In this document: positions 33,285-40,443 of the stretch, one piece after another
Position numbering within the stretch: the stretch's first letter is position 1
How the letters are laid out: each line of letters begins with the position of its first letter
Position numbers and translations under genes: made by a program
Source of the DNA: Riemerella anatipestifer_E
GTDB taxonomy: Bacteria > Bacteroidota > Bacteroidia > Flavobacteriales > Weeksellaceae
Direction: 5' to 3'
Length of the DNA stretch: 64,000 bases
NCBI RefSeq assembly: GCF_009932355.1
Contig: NZ_LEKU01000017.1
Span: 1 to 64,000 of the forward strand
The notes under the pieces: model-generated
Seen by the model: the letters and a program-made list of their open reading frames with translations, nothing else
Told to the model about the DNA's origin: nothing
Database searches by the model: none

Positions 33285-34700
33285 TTAAGCTCTATTTAGA
33301 GTTTCTGCTTTTTTAATGGCTTTTTTCAAAGCATTTAGTTTGTTATTAACTTCTTGTAGTTCGCTTTCTGGGGAAGATTTTGCTACAACTCCCGCTCCTG
33401 CTTGATAATAAAGATGATTATTCTTGGCTAAAAAAGTTCTAATCATAATCGCTTGGTTGCAAGTTCCATCAAATCCTACAAAGCCAATACAACCGCCATA
33501 ATATCCTCTCGAAGTAGGCTCGTACAAATCAATAAGTTCCATAGCTTTGTATTTAGGAGCACCACTCAATGTACCCTGTGGAAAGGTAGTCGCTGTCATT
33601 TCGTATGGATTGATATTGTCGCTTAATTCGGCAGTTACTTCGCTTACCATATGTATCACTGATGAAAAAAACTGGATTTCCTTTAGTTTAGAAACACTAA
33701 CATTTTTCCCTAATTTACTAAGGTCATTTCGAGCCAAATCTACCAACATCGTATGTTCTGCATTTTCTTTTGGGTCGGCTTTTAAGTCTTTTGCCGCCGC
33801 TAAATCTTCCTGAATATTTCCCGTTCTTTTAAAAGTACCCGCGATAGGGTGAATAATGGCTTTTTTATTTTTGATAATCAACTGACTTTCAGGACTAGAA
33901 CCCATCAATTTATAATCACCATAATCAAAGAAAAATAGATATGGCGAAGGATTGATATTTCTTAAAGCTCTATATACTTGAAACTCATCACCTCTGTATT
34001 TTTGCTGAAACCTTCGGCTAAGCACCATTTGGAAAGTGTCTCCTCTAAAAGCGTGTTTTTGAGCTTGTTTTACCATTTCTAAAAATTTTGCATCTTCAAG
34101 GTTAGAAGTTTCTTGTTCTACGCTTTCAAACGGATATATTGCTATGGATTTATGATTGATAATATCTTCTAAATAAGATATTTCCGAATTTAATCCCTCT
34201 ATCTTATTCTCTATAATTCTCATTTCATCATTGGTGTGATTAAAAGCAATGATATATTGGTAAAATCTATATCTAAGAATTGGGATTTCCGTTTCTTTGT
34301 TTTGAGGTTTAAACTGAATAGATTCAAAAAAAGGAATAGCCTCGTAACTCGTATAACCGAAAAACCCTTGAGCTACCTTATCAATAGCACTTTCTACCTC
34401 TTCACATTTGAAATTTTCTGCAAAACTTTGGAGTACATCAGTTAGAAGAACACCTTCTTGAAAGTTTAATTTTTGTGGTGGCTGGTTTGGGAATTTAATT
34501 TCATAACTTTCATAATTATTTACCTCTATACCAGCAATCGCATTTACGCCTATAAAAGAATAGCTACCGTTATCTGCGTTATGTTCTGTACTTTCCAAAA
34601 GAATAGTATCTCTATATGCATCACGAAGTTTTAGATAAACTCCCATTGGAGTATGTAGATCCCCCATAAGGGACTTGGATTCTGTTTTAATGCTAATCAT
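33285..34700 (-). CDS. trpE: Anthranilate synthase component I
   Basis: It converts chorismate and ammonia to anthranilate. At 471 aa it has the N-terminal Trp feedback site in ILLESTEHN (the LLES motif), the catalytic core with GSSPESQLI and IAGTFKRTG, and the family signature TTFPQGTLSGAPK. It is the first gene of the trp operon. Its ATG lies 17 bases beyond the U tract of an attenuator hairpin, so expression is most likely set by transcription attenuation as well as feedback. Confidence 0.96.
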   Translation of the reverse strand: MISIKTESKSLMGDLHTPMGVYLKLRDAYRDTILLESTEHNADNGSYSFIGVNAIAGIEVNNYESYEIKFPNQPPQKLNFQEGVLLTDVLQSFAENFKCEEVESAIDKVAQGFFGYTSYEAIPFFESIQFKPQNKETEIPILRYRFYQYIIAFNHTNDEMRIIENKIEGLNSEISYLEDIINHKSIAIYPFESVEQETSNLEDAKFLEMVKQAQKHAFRGDTFQMVLSRRFQQKYRGDEFQVYRALRNINPSPYLFFFDYGDYKLMGSSPESQLIIKNKKAIIHPIAGTFKRTGNIQEDLAAAKDLKADPKENAEHTMLVDLARNDLSKLGKNVSVSKLKEIQFFSSVIHMVSEVTAELSDNINPYEMTATTFPQGTLSGAPKYKAMELIDLYEPTSRGYYGGCIGFVGFDGTCNQAIMIRTFLAKNNHLYYQAGAGVVAKSSPESELQEVNNKLNALKKAIKKAETLNRA

Positions 34701-34716
34701 CTTTATTAAATCTATT

Positions 34717-34751
34717 TAAAATAAAAAACTCCTACGATAATCCGCAGAAGT
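34717..34751 (-). terminator. trp attenuator (intrinsic terminator in the trpE leader)
   Basis: On the minus strand ACTTCTGCG (34751-34743) pairs with CGTAGGAGT (34736-34728) with two G:U pairs. A TTTTTTATTTT tract (34727-34717) follows. It lies directly upstream of trpE. The 5' half of the stem (34753-34744, AGACTTCTGC) can instead pair with GCAGGGTCT at 34826-34818, forming an antiterminator that excludes the terminator. Confidence 0.8.
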
Positions 34752-34798
34752 CTTTATTGTTTGTTACTACCCTTAAATTTGTTTTCTCACCCAAAAAG

Positions 34799-34873
34799 CT
34801 AAATACGATAGAAGTTCAGACCCTGCTTAAGAGTTTGACACCACCACTTTTGTATTACACTATTTGTTTTCAC
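34799..34873 (-). CDS. trpL: trp leader peptide with tandem Trp codons
   Basis: This is a 24-codon ORF from GTG (34873-34871) to TAG (34801-34799). Codons 9-13 read KWWCQ, with two adjacent TGG codons. The second TGG is 14 bases before the antiterminator strand GCAGGGTCT, and the stop codon lies just past that strand. This is the geometry needed for ribosome stalling to choose between antiterminator and terminator. The -7 promoter element ends only 4 bases before the GTG, so the transcript may begin at or within a few bases of the start codon, giving a leaderless or near-leaderless peptide. No ATG is available in frame. Confidence 0.75.
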   Translation of the reverse strand: MKTNSVIQKWWCQTLKQGLNFYRI

Positions 34874-34877
34874 CCAG

Positions 34878-34907
34878 CAAATGTAATATTTTTTTATTAA
34901 AAGACAA
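34878..34907 (-). promoter_or_regulatory. trp operon promoter (TTG-N19-TACATTTG)
   Basis: On the minus strand TTG (34907-34905) and TACATTTG (34885-34878) are separated by exactly 19 bases, an excellent match to the Bacteroidota consensus. Transcription should start within about 3-8 bases, that is at the leader GTG. Confidence 0.75.
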
Positions 34908-35021
34908 TGTTAAATCTGAAATTTATTTTATCCAAGTTAAAATTGATTTGATGTACTTTTAATTTTATTGATGACTACCATAAATTTAAAATAATATGTT
35001 TCTACGGTAAAAAACTTTTTG

Positions 35022-35029
35022 TAACTTTG
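35022..35029 (+). promoter_or_regulatory. -7 promoter element (TAACTTTG) for thrS
   Basis: It fits TAnnTTTG 29 bases before the thrS ATG. The short leader leaves no room for a T-box. Confidence 0.5.
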
Positions 35030-35058
35030 TGTTTTATTTATAAAAATATATTAAAATA

Positions 35059-36984
35059 ATGGTAAAAATCACACTCCCTGACGGAAGTATCAGAGAATTT
35101 GAAGGAGTAGTAACTCCTTTAGAAGTAGCAAAATCTATTAGTGAAGGGTTGGCTAGAAATACCATTTCGGCCATGGTAAATAATAAACAAGTGGAAGTAA
35201 CCACCCCAATAACCGAAGATGCTACGGTACAACTTCTTACATGGAATGATGATATGGGAAAGAAGGCTTTTTGGCATTCTTCTGCTCACCTTTTGGCACA
35301 GGCAATATTGGCGTATTATCCAGAGGCTAAACTTACCATTGGACCTGCCATAGAAAATGGCTTTTACTATGATGTAGATTTTGGAAACGAAACATTATCT
35401 GAAAAAGATTTTGAAAAGATAGAGCAAAAGATGCTAGAAAATGCCAAGAAAGACTCTACCTTTAAACTTTATGCTATCTCCAAAGCAGAGGCTTTGAAAG
35501 AATATGCTGACAACCCATATAAAACAGAATTGATAGAAAATCTTAATGATGGAGAAATTACTTTCTGTTCTCACGACGATTTTACAGATTTATGTAGAGG
35601 TGGGCATATACCTTCTACGGGGATTGTCAAAGCAGTTAAGATACTTAACGCTGCAGGAGCCTATTGGCGTGGTGATGAGAAAAATCCACAATTAACGAGA
35701 GTTTACGGAATATCTTTCCCTAAACAAAAAGACCTTAAAGAATACCTAGAAAGACTAGAAGAGGCTAAGCGTAGAGACCATAGAAAATTAGGAAAAGAGC
35801 TAGGCTTATTTACTTTTTCTGAAAAGGTAGGTGCAGGGTTACCTTTATGGTTACCTAAAGGAGCTGCCCTTAGAAAAAAATTAGAAAGCTTCCTTTCAGA
35901 AGCACAAAGAAAAGGCGGTTACGAATTTGTAATGACTCCACATATCGGAAACATAGAATTGTACAAAACATCTGGACATTACGAAAAATACGGAGCAGAT
36001 AGCTTCCAACCAATAAAAACGCCGCATGTAGGAGAGGAGTTTTTATTAAAGCCAATGAACTGTCCGCATCACTGCGAAGTTTATAAAGCACAGCAGTGGT
36101 CTTATAAAGATTTACCTAAAAGGTATGCAGAGTTCGGTACAGTATATCGTTATGAGCAAAGTGGTGAATTACACGGACTTACTAGAGTAAGAGGATTTAC
36201 TCAAGATGATGCCCATTTATTCTGTACACCAGACCAACTATTAGAGGAGTTTGAAAAAGTAATAGATTTGGTACTCTATGTGTTTAAATCTTTAGGATTT
36301 GAAGACTTTATAGCACAGGTGTCATTAAGAGATAAAGAGAACAGAGCTAAATATATCGGCTCTGAAGAAAACTGGGAGAAAGCAGAATCTGCGATTATTA
36401 CGGCTGCTAAGAACAAGGGACTCAATACTGTTGTAGAATATGGTGAGGCTGCATTTTATGGGCCTAAATTAGATTTTATGGTTAAAGATGCTTTGGGTAG
36501 AAGTTGGCAGCTCGGAACCATACAGGTAGATTATAACCTTCCTGAAAGATTTGATTTAACCTATGTAGGTAGTGATAACGAGAGACATCGTCCTATCATG
36601 ATTCACCGTGCACCTTTTGGTTCTATGGAAAGATTTATTGCTATTTTAATTGAAAATACAGCAGGTGATTTCCCACTTTGGTTAAATCCAGACCAATATA
36701 TACTACTTCCAATCAGTGAAAAATATACAGATTACGCTAAAAAAGTTTCACAATTATTAGAAAATCACGATATTTGCGGACTGGTAGATGAGAGAAATGA
36801 AAAAACGGGTAAAAAAATCCGTGATGCAGAAATGAAAAAAATACCATTTATGCTCATTGTAGGAGAGAATGAAGCAGGAAACCAAACGGTATCTGTAAGA
36901 AAAAGAGGAGAAGGAGATTTAGGAGAAATGAGTATAGAGAGCTTTGTGGAATACTTTAAAAATGAAGCAAAGATTATAAAGTAA
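35059..36984 (+). CDS. thrS: Threonine--tRNA ligase
   Basis: It charges tRNA-Thr. At 641 aa the order is an N-terminal TGS domain (residues 1-60), the editing domain with HSSAHLLAQAI, the class II core and a C-terminal anticodon-binding domain. The core has the zinc Cys in MNCPHHCE, motif 2 GLTRVRGFTQDD and motif 3 in HRAPFGSMERFIAIL. It heads the conserved thrS-infC-rpmI-rplT group and has its own promoter, divergent from the trp operon. Confidence 0.97.
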   Translation: MVKITLPDGSIREFEGVVTPLEVAKSISEGLARNTISAMVNNKQVEVTTPITEDATVQLLTWNDDMGKKAFWHSSAHLLAQAILAYYPEAKLTIGPAIENGFYYDVDFGNETLSEKDFEKIEQKMLENAKKDSTFKLYAISKAEALKEYADNPYKTELIENLNDGEITFCSHDDFTDLCRGGHIPSTGIVKAVKILNAAGAYWRGDEKNPQLTRVYGISFPKQKDLKEYLERLEEAKRRDHRKLGKELGLFTFSEKVGAGLPLWLPKGAALRKKLESFLSEAQRKGGYEFVMTPHIGNIELYKTSGHYEKYGADSFQPIKTPHVGEEFLLKPMNCPHHCEVYKAQQWSYKDLPKRYAEFGTVYRYEQSGELHGLTRVRGFTQDDAHLFCTPDQLLEEFEKVIDLVLYVFKSLGFEDFIAQVSLRDKENRAKYIGSEENWEKAESAIITAAKNKGLNTVVEYGEAAFYGPKLDFMVKDALGRSWQLGTIQVDYNLPERFDLTYVGSDNERHRPIMIHRAPFGSMERFIAILIENTAGDFPLWLNPDQYILLPISEKYTDYAKKVSQLLENHDICGLVDERNEKTGKKIRDAEMKKIPFMLIVGENEAGNQTVSVRKRGEGDLGEMSIESFVEYFKNEAKIIK

Positions 36985-37010
36985 GGTTTAACAATTAAAA
37001 ATATAAAGCC

Positions 37011-37568
37011 ATAGCAATTAGAAAAAAAATTAACAGGTCAGCACCGCGTCGCCAGCAGGAGGATGCGCACATGATTAATGAAAAAATCCGTGCTAAAGAG
37101 GTTCGCCTTGTAGGGGATAATGTAGAACCAGGTATATATCCGCTAGCCAAAGCTAGAGAATTGGCAGAAGAACAAGAACTAGACTTGGTAGTTATATCTG
37201 ATAAAGCAGAGCCTTTCATCGCTCGTATTATGGATTATAAAAAGTTCCTTTATGAGCAGAAGAAGAAACAAAAAGAGCTTAAAGCTAAACAAGTAAAAGT
37301 AGTAGTAAAGGAGATTCGTTTTGGACCTCAAACCGATGACCACGACTACGAATTCAAGAAAAAACACGCCGAAAAGTTCTTAGAAGAAGGTTCTAAACTT
37401 AAGACCTATGTGTTTTTTAAAGGTCGTTCTATTGTTTTCAAAGATCAAGGAGAAATACTTTTATTAAAACTTGCTCAGGATTTGGAGCATGTAGGGAAAG
37501 TAGATCAGCTACCTAAATTAGAGGGCAAAAGAATGATTATGATGATGAGTCCTAAGAAAACGAAATAA
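37011..37568 (+). CDS. infC: Translation initiation factor IF-3, probable non-AUG start
   Basis: IF-3 keeps ribosomal subunits apart and rejects non-standard start codons. The first ATG (37071) gives 165 aa beginning INEKIRAKEVRLVG, which lacks the basic N-terminal tail most IF-3 proteins have. The frame continues upstream for 20 codons from ATA at 37011 (then GCA ATT AGA AAA), encoding AIRKKINRSAPRRQQEDAH. This is the typical flavobacterial IF-3 N-terminus. No ATG, GTG or TTG lies in that part, so ATA (37011) or ATT (37017) is the likely start, as with AUU in E. coli infC. The core then has IARIMDYKKFLYEQ, KEIRFGPQTDDHDY and the C-terminal MMMSPKK. The exact start codon is inferred. Confidence 0.9.
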   Translation: MAIRKKINRSAPRRQQEDAHMINEKIRAKEVRLVGDNVEPGIYPLAKARELAEEQELDLVVISDKAEPFIARIMDYKKFLYEQKKKQKELKAKQVKVVVKEIRFGPQTDDHDYEFKKKHAEKFLEEGSKLKTYVFFKGRSIVFKDQGEILLLKLAQDLEHVGKVDQLPKLEGKRMIMMMSPKKTK

Positions 37569-37579
37569 ACATATTTGTT

Positions 37580-38221
37580 ATGATGAAATATAGATTACTT
37601 TTTTTGTTATCATTAGGTTTTTGTAGTACATTTTTTTCCCAATATATGAATGGGATAGTTGTCTACAAAGATGGTAGTAAGAAGAAAGGTTATTTACAAC
37701 GCCCTCAAGAAATTTCGAAGAATTCAATCGTGTTTAAAAGCAGTCTTGATAAATCTGCAAAAAAAGAGGATATTAACTTAGAAGATGTAAAGAAACTTTC
37801 TTACTTAGAGGACAGTGGTAAATATATAGATTTTATATCTGTTCCTTACAAAAAGAAAAACATTTGGGTTTATAATTATTATACAGGTAAAGTCAAAATC
37901 TATGCTCAATTGTTTGAAAGTGATATGAAGACCACGATGGTAGGTGCTGGTGCATCAAGAATGATGATTACAGATCCGGCGGGTAGTTCTACATACTATT
38001 ACTTTCAGTGGTCGGATGAGCCAGTAACTTTTGTAGCGGTAAATCATGTAACACATAACATTTCAACGATAGATTTAACTAAAAAAGGTAACGGAAAAAG
38101 AATTGTAAAATTCTTCAAGGATAAATGTCCTAAGATGGAGGAGGCATTTGAGAATAAAGAACTGAAATTCAAAGACTCTCCTATGCCATTTGTTGAGTAT
38201 TTTGAAAAGAAATGTAAATAA
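37580..38221 (+). CDS. Hypothetical secreted protein between infC and rpmI
   Basis: 213 aa with a signal peptide (hydrophobic residues 5-20, ending TFFSQ). The mature part is beta-rich and starts MNGIVVYKDGSKKKGYLQRP. It has SIVFKSSLDKSAKKEDINLEDVKKL and a lysine-rich C-terminus ending EKKCK. The first block (a hydrophobic strand, then DGS or similar, KKGYL) recalls small barrel-type repeats in Bacteroidota secreted proteins. No name could be given. It starts 12 bases after infC and lies inside an otherwise universal translation operon. Confidence 0.6.
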   Translation: MMKYRLLFLLSLGFCSTFFSQYMNGIVVYKDGSKKKGYLQRPQEISKNSIVFKSSLDKSAKKEDINLEDVKKLSYLEDSGKYIDFISVPYKKKNIWVYNYYTGKVKIYAQLFESDMKTTMVGAGASRMMITDPAGSSTYYYFQWSDEPVTFVAVNHVTHNISTIDLTKKGNGKRIVKFFKDKCPKMEEAFENKELKFKDSPMPFVEYFEKKCK

Positions 38222-38257
38222 AATATATTGATAACAAAACGATAAAAAAGCAAAAAA

Positions 38258-38455
38258 ATGCCAAAATTAAAAACGAAATCAGGAGCTAAGAAGCGTTTTG
38301 CTCTTACCGGAACTGGTAAAATCAAAAGAAAAAATGCTTACAAAAGTCACATCTTGACTAAGAAGGAAACTAAGCAAAAGAGAAATCTTACGCAAACTTC
38401 TTATGTTCATCCATCTGACGAGAAAAGCGTTTTGAAGCAATTAGCTATCAAGTAG
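38258..38455 (+). CDS. rpmI: 50S ribosomal protein L35
   Basis: 65 aa, strongly basic, beginning PKLKTKSGAKKRFALTGTGK and continuing KRKNAYKSHILTKK, both diagnostic of bL35. It is followed by rplT after a 123-base gap that can fold into a hairpin. Confidence 0.96.
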   Translation: MPKLKTKSGAKKRFALTGTGKIKRKNAYKSHILTKKETKQKRNLTQTSYVHPSDEKSVLKQLAIK

Positions 38456-38514
38456 TTTTTATAAATCAGTTATTCGGTTTATAAGAATTCAAAAAATTCA
38501 AACAAGTTTAACCC

Positions 38515-38558
38515 TGAAATGGTGCCACTAAGAAAGCGTTAAAACTTCGCCCATTTCA
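38515..38558 (+). promoter_or_regulatory. Hairpin between rpmI and rplT, possible L20 autoregulatory site
   Basis: TGAAATGG (38515-38522) pairs with CCATTTCA (38551-38558), enclosing a GC-richer 28-base loop that contains AAGCG and CTTCGC. It ends 20 bases before the rplT start and has no T run, so it is not a terminator. L20 represses its own operon by binding leader RNA in other bacteria; the same role here is only a suggestion. Confidence 0.4.
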
Positions 38559-38578
38559 AAAAAACAAATTATTAAATT

Positions 38579-38923
38579 ATGCCAAGATCAGTAAATTCTG
38601 TAGCGTCAAGAGCACGCAGAAAAAAAGTAATGAAACAAGCTAAAGGTTTTTTCGGTAGAAGAAAAAATGTTTGGACTGTTGCTAAAAATGCCGTGGAAAA
38701 GGCAATGCAATATGCCTACCGTGGTAGAAAAGAGAAGAAAAGAAATTTCAGAAGCCTTTGGATTATGCGTATCAACGCAGGATGCAGAGAGTATGGAATG
38801 TCTTACTCTCAGTTTATGGGAGCTCTTAAAAAGAACAACATCGAATTGAACAGAAAAGTTCTTGCAGACCTTGCAATGAATCACCCTGAAGCATTCAAAG
38901 CTGTTGTAGATCAAGTAAAATAA
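38579..38923 (+). CDS. rplT: 50S ribosomal protein L20
   Basis: 114 aa, basic, starting PRSVNSVASRARRKKVMKQA, with GFFGRRKNVWTVAK and the globular C-terminal part LWIMRINAGCREYGMSYSQF. bL20 is needed early in large-subunit assembly and often represses its own operon. A strong terminator follows. Confidence 0.97.
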   Translation: MPRSVNSVASRARRKKVMKQAKGFFGRRKNVWTVAKNAVEKAMQYAYRGRKEKKRNFRSLWIMRINAGCREYGMSYSQFMGALKKNNIELNRKVLADLAMNHPEAFKAVVDQVK

Positions 38924-38949
38924 ATGTTTAATTTTTTTGTTATCAATAT

Positions 38950-38983
38950 AAAGAGAGAGTTTTAGTTACTCTCTCTTTTTTAT
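38950..38983 (+). terminator. Rho-independent terminator after rplT
   Basis: AAAGAGAGAGT pairs with ACTCTCTCTTT (11 bp) around a seven-base loop, with a T tail. Confidence 0.9.
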
Positions 38984-39042
38984 TTGTGTCTATCGGAATT
39001 TTATATTATTTTTAGTGACCAAAATTTATAATTAAATCAAAA

Positions 39043-39936
39043 ATGAAAAATATTGTAGTAATCGGAGCTGGGACAATGGGGAATGGGATAGCTCATACCT
39101 TTGCTCAAAATGGTTTTAAGGTAAATTTAGTAGATATTTCACAGGAAGCTCTAGACAGAGGTGTTGAGACTATTTCTAAAAATTTAGATAGAATTGTTTC
39201 TAAAGGACATCTTACCGAAGTTCAAAAAGAAGAAACATTAAACAATATTACCAAAAACACTTCCTTAGAAAGTGCTGTTAAAGATGCAGATCTGATTGTA
39301 GAAGCCGCCACTGAAAATACAGAGTTAAAATTGAATATCTTTAAAAAAATAGATACTTTAGCACCACAACACTGTATTCTAGCAACCAATACTTCTTCTA
39401 TATCCATCACGCAGATTGCAGCGGTAACGCAGAGACCTGATAAAGTCATCGGAATGCATTTTATGAATCCTGTTCCTATTATGAAATTGGTGGAAATTAT
39501 CAAAGGGTATTCTACTTCTAAAGAAACTTTCGATGTGGTTTATAAAATGTCAAAAGACTTATCAAAGGTGCCTGTAGAAGTTAACGATTATCCTGGATTT
39601 GTAGCCAATAGAATCCTAATGCCAATGATAAACGAAGCTATAGAAACTTTATACAATAATGTAGCTGGAGTAGAGGAAATAGACACCGTGATGAAGTTAG
39701 GTATGGCACATCCCATGGGACCGCTACAACTAGCAGATTTTATAGGTCTAGATGTTTGTTTAGCAATTCTTAATGTAATGTATGATGGTTTTAAGAATCC
39801 AAAGTACGCCCCATGTCCACTATTGGTAAATATGGTAATGGCAGGGAAATTAGGAGTAAAATCAGGAGAAGGTTTCTATGACTATACCGAAACAAAAAAG
39901 GCTGAAAAAGTAGCCCGTATGTTTTCTAAAAATTAA
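39043..39936 (+). CDS. 3-hydroxyacyl-CoA (3-hydroxybutyryl-CoA) dehydrogenase
   Basis: It oxidises 3-hydroxyacyl-CoA to the 3-oxo form with NAD. At 297 aa it has the NAD loop VIGAGTMGNGIAHTFAQNG at residue 5, NTSSISITQIA, the catalytic His in GMHFMNPVPIMKLVE (with its Glu partner) and the helical C-terminal domain with DYPGFVANRILMP. It is a stand-alone gene with both domains in the usual order. It could serve fatty acid breakdown or butyryl-CoA metabolism; no partners are adjacent. Confidence 0.9.
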   Translation: MKNIVVIGAGTMGNGIAHTFAQNGFKVNLVDISQEALDRGVETISKNLDRIVSKGHLTEVQKEETLNNITKNTSLESAVKDADLIVEAATENTELKLNIFKKIDTLAPQHCILATNTSSISITQIAAVTQRPDKVIGMHFMNPVPIMKLVEIIKGYSTSKETFDVVYKMSKDLSKVPVEVNDYPGFVANRILMPMINEAIETLYNNVAGVEEIDTVMKLGMAHPMGPLQLADFIGLDVCLAILNVMYDGFKNPKYAPCPLLVNMVMAGKLGVKSGEGFYDYTETKKAEKVARMFSKN

Positions 39937-39970
39937 CAAAATTTAATTCAGATTAACAGAAATAATTGTT

Positions 39971-39978
39971 TATATTTG
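39971..39978 (+). promoter_or_regulatory. -7 promoter element (TATATTTG) for the 79-aa gene
   Basis: It matches TAnnTTTG 42 bases before the ATG at 40021. Confidence 0.5.
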
Positions 39979-40020
39979 CAGGACAAGATTCTAAAATTAG
40001 AATATTAAAATTTTAAACCA

Positions 40021-40260
40021 ATGAAATTACCTAAATTTTTATTAGCGGACAACACCGAGTTTCCAGAAGACTTATTCGTAGTTCACACTGAGTACCCTAG
40101 ATTCATTCTTAATGTAGAGGAGGAAGAAGTAGAGTGGTTAGATGATTTAGAAGGAGATGATGAAGAGAGCATTGCAGATGAAGCTACTAAAGCTGTAGAA
40201 GCTGCTTTCAAGTGGTGCGATGCTGAATTAGAAAAATATGATGACGAAGATTTAGACTAA
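40021..40260 (+). CDS. Small acidic conserved protein
   Basis: 79 aa with a very acidic middle and end (EEEEVEWLDDLEGDDEE, then KYDDEDLD) after a more ordered N-terminus, LPKFLLADNTEFPEDLFVVH. No signal peptide or membrane segment. The N-terminal block looks conserved in Flavobacteriia, but no function is known to me. It has its own promoter and terminator, so it is a single-gene unit. Confidence 0.65.
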   Translation: MKLPKFLLADNTEFPEDLFVVHTEYPRFILNVEEEEVEWLDDLEGDDEESIADEATKAVEAAFKWCDAELEKYDDEDLD

Positions 40261-40288
40261 AAAATGACTTAAATTCGTTATTAACATA

Positions 40289-40326
40289 AAAGGCTGTTAT
40301 TGGGGTGTCCAATAGCGGCTTTTTTT
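40289..40326 (+). terminator. Rho-independent terminator
   Basis: GGCTGTTATTGG pairs with CCAATAGCGGCT (two G:U pairs), followed by seven T. Confidence 0.85.
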
Positions 40327-40392
40327 GTGATATTTTTTTACAGAAGTCGTAAAATAGTCGGCTTTATATTCTGAATAAAATCAAAAATTGAG

Positions 40393-40400
40393 TATTTTTG
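40393..40400 (+). promoter_or_regulatory. -7 promoter element (TATTTTTG) for the purL operon
   Basis: It fits TAnnTTTG 43 bases before purL. The short leader has no room for a purine riboswitch. Confidence 0.5.
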
Positions 40401-40443
40401 GAACGCTCTAATTTTTGAAAAATAAAATCTAAAAAATCTAATA

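Noticed and set aside
35030..35058. T-box leader before thrS
   Set aside because: The promoter element is only 29 bases from the start codon, leaving no room for a T-box.
40327..40443. Purine riboswitch before purL
   Set aside because: The leader after the -7 element is about 40 bases and shows no aptamer-like three-way junction.
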